DNA from: CAZAEB01 sp964484095 | Lineage (GTDB): Bacteria > Patescibacteriota > Microgenomatia > UBA12405 > BS750m-G30 | Reading direction: 5' to 3' | DNA length: 28,965 bases | Assembly: GCA_964484095.1 (NCBI GenBank) | Contig: CAZAEB010000007.1 | Span: 1-28,965 of the forward strand | Part shown: piece after piece, positions 25,712 to 28,965 of the stretch | How the letters are laid out: each line of letters begins with the position of its first letter | How positions within the stretch are numbered: position 1 is the first letter of the stretch | Position numbers and translations under genes: made by a program | The notes under the pieces: generated by a model | The model's input: only the letters and a program-made list of their open reading frames with translations | Told to the model about the DNA's origin: nothing | Database searches by the model: none

Positions 25712-25741
25712 AGTATAATATACCCTGATGAAGCGGGTCAA
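25712..25741 (-). promoter_or_regulatory. Sigma70-like promoter of the HIT gene, leaderless layout
   Basis: On the minus strand TTGACC (25741-25736), an 18-bp spacer, TATACT (25717-25712), then TCATTT and the ATG at 25705. It has the best -35/-10 pair in the window. Its -35 and part of the spacer lie in the first codons of tsaD. Confidence 0.6.
25714..25719 (+). promoter_or_regulatory. Consensus -10 box of tsaD, overlapping the HIT -10 box
   Basis: TATAAT is followed by ATACCCTG and the ATG at 25728. It shares four base pairs with the divergent HIT -10 box, within the palindrome GTATA-A-TATAC (25713-25723). No clear -35 or Shine-Dalgarno site is seen. Confidence 0.5.
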
Positions 25742-26816
25742 TAATAACTACACTATTCTAGCCATTGAAACATCCTGCGATGAAACCGCTGCCGCTGTGA
25801 GCGTGGGAAGAAAAATCTTTAGTAATGTTATCTGGACTCAAATTGAAATTCACAAACCCTGGGGCGGGGTGGTTCCTGACCTGGCCAGAAGGGCTCACCG
25901 AAAAAACATCGATAAAGTGATAAGCGAGGCGCTAAAAAGAGCCGAATCAACCAGAAAAAGACTAAAACTAAAAAAAGAAATTAACTTAAAAACTATTGAC
26001 GCCATTGCCGTTACCCAAGGACCAGGTTTGGCAATTGCCCTTGAGGTAGGAATCACAAAAGCCAAGGAACTTGCCAGAAAATACAAAAAGCCAATAATAG
26101 CTGTAAATCATATGGAGGGCCATCTTCTTTCCTCCCTAGCTCTTAACTCTAAGGGAAATGGCCCTTTGAAAAAAAATCCTAAGTTTCCCGTTATGGGACT
26201 TTTAATCTCTGGAGGCAGAACCCAGCTTGTGCTGGTTAAGGATTTTGGTAAATATAAGCCTTTAGGCGAAACTCTTGACGATGCCGCCGGAGAAGCTTTT
26301 GACAAAGTGGCAAAAATGTTAAACCTGGGCTATCCGGGAGGACCGATAATTTCTGAACTAGCAAAGACGGGTGATAAAAACAAATTCGATCTGCCCATTC
26401 CAATGTCCAGAAACAAATCTCTAAATTTCAGCTTTTCCGGTCTAAAAACCGCTTGTCTTTATAAAATAAGGGACATTCCAGAAAAAAATATAAACAAAAA
26501 ATTACTTCAAGATTTTTCTGCATCTTTTGAAAGAGTTCTCACTAAAGCAATCACTTTAAAACTTAATCTTGCCCTGGAAAAATACAAGCCCAACCAGCTT
26601 TTTTTAGGCGGTGGGGTGATAAACAACCTTTCACTTAGAAAACAAGTTAGGCAGGTAACTAAAAAACACGCAGTTCCGGTCTTTACCGCTTATTCAAATA
26701 AACTATTTACCGACAATGCGGCCATGATTGCTATTGCCGGATATTATCAGGCAAAAAGAGGCGGGTCTGTCAAAAACCCCCGCAGTCTCGAACGACTGCC
26801 GGGAATGAGTTTTTAG
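25728..26816 (+). CDS. tsaD: TsaD, tRNA N6-adenosine threonylcarbamoyltransferase
   Basis: A 362-residue ASKHA-fold protein, normal length for TsaD. AIETSCDETAAAV (12-24) binds phosphate, PDLARRAHRKNI (50-61) follows, NHMEGHL (127-133) carries the metal-binding HxxxH, LLISGGRTQLVLV has Arg where SGGHTQ is usual, and FLGGGVINN (292-300) and LFTDNAAMIA (327-336) complete the site. It transfers threonylcarbamoyl from TC-AMP to A37 of ANN-decoding tRNAs. Its maker TsaC, fused to TsaE, lies just upstream; the HIT gene in between points the other way. The ATG follows the -10 box by 8 nt, so a leaderless mRNA is likely. Its stop codon is part of the tRNA-like repeat that begins at 26816. Confidence 0.95.
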   Translation: MKRVNNNYTILAIETSCDETAAAVSVGRKIFSNVIWTQIEIHKPWGGVVPDLARRAHRKNIDKVISEALKRAESTRKRLKLKKEINLKTIDAIAVTQGPGLAIALEVGITKAKELARKYKKPIIAVNHMEGHLLSSLALNSKGNGPLKKNPKFPVMGLLISGGRTQLVLVKDFGKYKPLGETLDDAAGEAFDKVAKMLNLGYPGGPIISELAKTGDKNKFDLPIPMSRNKSLNFSFSGLKTACLYKIRDIPEKNINKKLLQDFSASFERVLTKAITLKLNLALEKYKPNQLFLGGGVINNLSLRKQVRQVTKKHAVPVFTAYSNKLFTDNAAMIAIAGYYQAKRGGSVKNPRSLERLPGMSF

Positions 26817-26850
26817 TCGGAGTGGTCCGCCTGAGGCGGACGACCTCACG
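26816..26850 (-). repeat. Partial tRNA-Pro copy with the T arm replaced by another hairpin
   Basis: The first 10 bases (26816-26825) and last 10 bases (26841-26850) are identical to 26861-26870 and 26886-26895, the tRNA-Pro 3' acceptor side and the variable-region side. The 15 bases between differ: here they form the palindrome TCCGCCTGAGGCGGA, which with flanking G-C gives a 7-bp stem and 3-nt loop, while the tRNA has its T arm of exactly the same length. The unit lies 45 bp from the real copy, on the same strand, and starts at the last base of the tsaD stop. It could be a decayed duplication, an att-like remnant or a processing/termination hairpin between the converging genes; no U-run follows it. 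Confidence 0.65.
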
Positions 26851-26861
26851 AATTAGCTTTG

Positions 26862-26935
26862 TCGGAGTGGAGGGATTCGAACCCACGACCTCACGCTCCC
26901 GATGCGTGCGCGCTAGCCATCTGCGCCACACTCCG
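26862..26935 (-). tRNA. tRNA-Pro (anticodon CGG)
   Basis: A 74-nt cloverleaf. The acceptor stem CGGAGTG/CACTCCG is perfect and begins with the C1-G72 pair typical of bacterial tRNA-Pro; the D stem is GCGC/GCGC; the anticodon stem CACGC/GCGTG encloses ATCGGGA, giving anticodon CGG, which reads CCG. The discriminator is A and CCA is not encoded, so it must be added. The T stem GTGGG/CCCTC has a U-U mismatch at the second pair (50-64). The gene points towards tsaD and diverges from trmD. A perfect extended -10 box ends 8 nt before C1. Confidence 0.95.
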
Positions 26936-26943
26936 ATAATGAT

Positions 26944-26952
26944 ATTATATCA
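26944..26952 (-). promoter_or_regulatory. Perfect extended -10 promoter of tRNA-Pro
   Basis: TGaTATAAT on the minus strand is followed by ATCATTAT and C1 of the tRNA. Initiation at the seventh base (A) would leave a 5' leader of only about 2 nt for RNase P. Confidence 0.6.
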
Positions 26953-26970
26953 AGTTTATACTTTTCCGTA

Positions 26971-26979
26971 TGTTAAAAT
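26971..26979 (+). promoter_or_regulatory. Extended -10 box of trmD, near-leaderless layout
   Basis: TGtTAAAAT is followed by TACCCAAG and the ATG at 26988. Purines at the sixth to eighth base after the box predict a leader of 1-3 nt. The box overlaps the alternative upstream ATG at 26970, which argues against that start. Confidence 0.45.
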
Positions 26980-26987
26980 TACCCAAG

Positions 26988-27686
26988 ATGAAAGTTAATA
27001 TTATTACTCTTTTCCCAGATCTTTTCTCTCCATTTATTAAATGGAGCATGATAAAAAAAGCCAGAAAGATTAATGCTTTAGACTTATCTATTCACGATTT
27101 AAGAAAATGGGCCATTGATAAAAGAGGCACTGTCGATGATCGTCCTTACGGTGGCGGGCCTGGAATGATTTTAAGACCCGAGCCAGTTTTCAAAGCAATT
27201 ACCGCCCTAAAAAAGAAAAATCCTAACTCAAAAGTCGTTCTTACCGACCCTCGTGGAAAAACATTTGATCAAAAAAAAGCTCTTGCCTTTTCTAAGGGAG
27301 AAAATCTAATCATTATTTGCGGTCATTATGAAGGAGTTGACGAAAGGATAAGAAAATACATGATTGATGAAGAAGTCTCCATTGGTAATTTTGTTCTTTC
27401 CGGAGGCGAACTGGCCTCGATGATAATCATTGATGCCGTTTCCAGATTGCTTCCAGGAGTTTTAGAAAAAAAAGGAGCAGACGAGATTGAAACCTTTTCT
27501 CCGGGGCTAAATAAATTGATTGAGAAATCAGAAAGAAACGATTTCTCAGGAAAAAAACTGCTTGAATTTCCCCAATACACCAGACCAACAAGCTTTAAAT
27601 GCTGGAAAGTTCCTAAGGTATTGTCTTCGGGAAACCATCAAGACATTTTAAAATGGCAAACTGATAAAATAAAAACAAAACAATGA
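26988..27686 (+). CDS. trmD: TrmD, tRNA (guanine37-N1)-methyltransferase
   Basis: A 232-residue SPOUT methyltransferase. VNIITLFPDLF (3-13), DDRPYGGGPGMI (50-61), LTDPRGKTF (85-93), CGHYEGVDERI (111-121), VSIGNFVLSGGELA (130-143) and EFPQYTRP (193-200) are the TrmD trefoil-knot signature. It methylates G37 next to the anticodon, notably in tRNA-Pro, tRNA-Leu and tRNA-Arg; a tRNA-Pro(CGG) with G37 lies just upstream, divergent. At the usual DSF catalytic Asp the sequence reads ETF (E168), and about 15 extra residues (171-189) sit before LLEFPQY. The start at 26988 matches the family; the ATG at 26970 would add six unusual residues. It overlaps the next gene by 4 bp (ATGA). Confidence 0.94.
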   Translation: MKVNIITLFPDLFSPFIKWSMIKKARKINALDLSIHDLRKWAIDKRGTVDDRPYGGGPGMILRPEPVFKAITALKKKNPNSKVVLTDPRGKTFDQKKALAFSKGENLIIICGHYEGVDERIRKYMIDEEVSIGNFVLSGGELASMIIIDAVSRLLPGVLEKKGADEIETFSPGLNKLIEKSERNDFSGKKLLEFPQYTRPTSFKCWKVPKVLSSGNHQDILKWQTDKIKTKQ

Positions 27687-28696
27687 CCGATTTATTAAAT
27701 TCTGATTTGGTAGTTGTAGCGATAATATCATTTCCTTTATTGTTAACCTTTTGGGTTAAAAGAAAGTTTTTTTTAAGAATTATCCTCCCATCAACAATAT
27801 TTACCACTTTTGTCGTGCAGGTTCTTAAAAGGATTACTGCTGTTAACAGACCATTTATCGAAAATCCCAGCATATTAGGTGTTGCTACTAATATTCCTTC
27901 CGACTACTCGTTCCCTTCTCTCCACACTGCCCTGGCCACAATATTAGCCTGGACTCTTGCGGCTGTTAAACCAACCCTTTCCTGGATTGGTTTTGGAGTG
28001 CTTTTTCTTATTGCTTTGTCCAGACTCCAGTTTGGCCTCCATTTTTTTGAAGATCTAATCGGCGGGTTTACAATTGCAACAATAATTTTTTGGTTTCTGT
28101 TTTTTCTATATAAAAAAAATATTTTCAACTCTCTTAGTAAAAATGTTAACTTAAGAAGAAAGATTGTCCATCTTTTTTATGGATTCATCCTTGTTTTTCT
28201 TCTTGATTTTAATATCCTAACTACCCAAAGATTTTTACTGGTTGTTCTTTTTTGGACCGGGCTGGTTCTGGCTTCCATCTTCTGGCTTCCTAAACCGATA
28301 AGCAGTATTGTTTTGTATTTCGAAAGAGATAAATCACCGCGAGTTTTGGCTTACGGCCCTTTTATTTTTACAATCGGCTCTTTTGTTGCCTATCTTGTTT
28401 TTCCTAAACCAATAGCTATTGCGTCAATAATAAATCTTGCTGTCGGCGACTCAATAAACGCTCTGGTTGGCTATCATTTTAAGGGAAATGGTAAAAGAAT
28501 TGAGGCAAGTTTAGCCGCTCTTTTTGCTACTGCTCTTATCTCTTTGCAATATGTCAGCCTGGCAAGAGCAACCGCCGGAGCAATGGTTACCGCAATTATT
28601 GAGTTTACCGAACCAAAAATCGGCAAAAGAAAACTTAATGATAACGCTCTAATCCCTCTACTCTCAGGGTTAGCGATGAAATTAGTAAAAAGCTAA
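27683..28696 (+). CDS. PAP2 phosphatase fused to a dolichol/phytol-kinase-like domain
   Basis: A 337-residue membrane protein with two enzymatic parts. Residues 1 to about 148 are a PAP2 phosphatase with all three motifs: KRITAVNRP (K49 to R56-P57), FPSLHT (P78 to H81) and SRLQFGLHFFED (S113-R114, H120, D124). Residues about 155-337 resemble the CTP-transferase/dolichol kinase/Dgk1/VTE5 family: RRKIVHL (158-164), VGDSINALVGYHFKGNGKRIEAS (254-276, given by its GDxxxAxxG core) and DNALIPLLSGL (320-330). PAP2 enzymes dephosphorylate lipid phosphates and diphosphates; the kinase family phosphorylates polyprenols or diacylglycerol with CTP. Together they could recycle the lipid carrier used by the glycan island. 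It is coupled to trmD by a 4-bp overlap; its stop overlaps the convergent gene. Confidence 0.82.
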   Translation: MTDLLNSDLVVVAIISFPLLLTFWVKRKFFLRIILPSTIFTTFVVQVLKRITAVNRPFIENPSILGVATNIPSDYSFPSLHTALATILAWTLAAVKPTLSWIGFGVLFLIALSRLQFGLHFFEDLIGGFTIATIIFWFLFFLYKKNIFNSLSKNVNLRRKIVHLFYGFILVFLLDFNILTTQRFLLVVLFWTGLVLASIFWLPKPISSIVLYFERDKSPRVLAYGPFIFTIGSFVAYLVFPKPIAIASIINLAVGDSINALVGYHFKGNGKRIEASLAALFATALISLQYVSLARATAGAMVTAIIEFTEPKIGKRKLNDNALIPLLSGLAMKLVKS

Positions 28697-28956
28697 ATCA
28701 TCTTAAGAACAAACGTTCCTATCCAACCTGCAAAAAGGGCAATGAAAAAATATTCAACTGCAACTTTGAGGTGAAAATCATCTCTAATTAGATGATGAAC
28801 TACTCCCCACAAAAAATAATATACAGCCGTCGCCCAAACAATAATCGTCTGAAGCTGGGGTTCGTGTTGATAAACATAAAACGTATATCCTAAAAAAACA
28901 AACCCCAAAAGAAGAACAAAAAAATCAACCGGATGCTTTTTTACTTCTCTAACCAT
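28693..28956 (-). CDS. Small conserved-looking membrane protein of unknown function
   Basis: An 87-residue protein with a short basic N terminus (MVREVKKH) and three hydrophobic helices: VDFFVLLLGFVFLGYTFYVY (10-29), an amphipathic link EPQLQT, IIVWATAVYYFLWGVVHHLI (38-57), then FFIALFAGWIGTFVLKM (70-86). A His/Asp-rich turn, HHLIRDDFH, lies between helices 2 and 3. I do not recognise a family with a known function. The TATATAAAA before the ATG is the same 16-base string (to ATGGTTA) that precedes the 12455 gene, so it may be a promoter, cut by the window end. The stop overlaps the PAP2-kinase stop by 4 bp. Confidence 0.75.
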   Translation of the reverse strand: MVREVKKHPVDFFVLLLGFVFLGYTFYVYQHEPQLQTIIVWATAVYYFLWGVVHHLIRDDFHLKVAVEYFFIALFAGWIGTFVLKMI

Positions 28957-28965
28957 TTTTATATA

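Noticed and set aside
26782..26799. Perfect hairpin GCAGTC-TCGAAC-GACTGC near the end of tsaD, followed by TTTTT at 26810-26814
   Set aside because: The run of T starts about ten bases after the stem and the hairpin lies in conserved-length TsaD coding sequence, so I do not call an intrinsic terminator. The loop resembles a tRNA T loop, probably by chance.
26816..26935. Integrated mobile element bounded by tRNA att repeats
   Set aside because: The repeated tRNA 3' segment is only 45 bp from the gene, nothing lies between, and no integrase is in the window; only an old scar would be possible.
1..28965. CRISPR arrays, insertion sequences, rRNA genes, riboswitches and stop-codon reassignment
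   Set aside because: No regularly spaced repeats, transposase frames, rRNA stretches or recognisable riboswitch folds were seen, all long genes read through in the standard bacterial code with TGA as stop, and no gap above 300 bases lacks a gene.

Overview
The window looks like a piece of a small-genome, low-GC bacterium of the Candidate Phyla Radiation, most likely Microgenomates-like. This is inference from gene content: dense packing, a large surface-glycan island rich in multi-spanning (GT-C-type) membrane proteins, a TsaC-TsaE fusion, a PAP2-polyprenol-kinase-like fusion and a GT2-GtrA fusion. No rRNA or other phylogenetic marker is present to settle it. TGA is used as a normal stop (for example genes ending at 178, 1041, 17947 and 27686), which argues against the code-25 lineages (Gracilibacteria/Absconditabacteria).

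Region A (1-20191, all minus strand) is a run of fifteen genes read from right to left, with no internal gap above 41 bp and many 4-26 bp overlaps. It starts with a Dpm1/Alg5-like polyprenyl-phosphate glycosyltransferase. It continues with two large GT39-like membrane proteins (one a double-module fusion), an Alg5-like GT2, another GT39-like transferase, a PF10131-like membrane protein, a Wzx-type flippase and a pair of paralogous membrane proteins (one with an added secreted domain). It ends in a string of cytosolic GT2 and GT4 enzymes. The last gene runs off the left edge. Together these could build lipid-linked sugars and glycans in the cytosol, flip them, and modify or transfer them outside.

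Region B (20245-24185) continues the theme: a divergent PIG-V-like membrane mannosyltransferase candidate, a SAM methyltransferase, a GT2-GtrA fusion and a GDP-mannose 4,6-dehydratase-like enzyme.

Region C (24232-28956) is housekeeping: TsaC-TsaE fusion, a HIT protein with an HxHxQ motif, TsaD, tRNA-Pro(CGG) with a curious partial copy beside it, TrmD, a PAP2 plus dolichol/phytol-kinase-like fusion and a small membrane protein.

The most striking signal not explained by gene content is promoter layout. Each of six protein genes with an apparent promoter of its own in regions B-C, plus the gene at 20245, has a -10-like box (often with an extended TGn) ending only 5-8 nt before its ATG. This predicts leaderless mRNAs, whereas some genes inside operons have clear Shine-Dalgarno sites (23211, 2899). 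The tRNA gene has the same spacing, so its primary transcript should begin almost at the mature 5' end.
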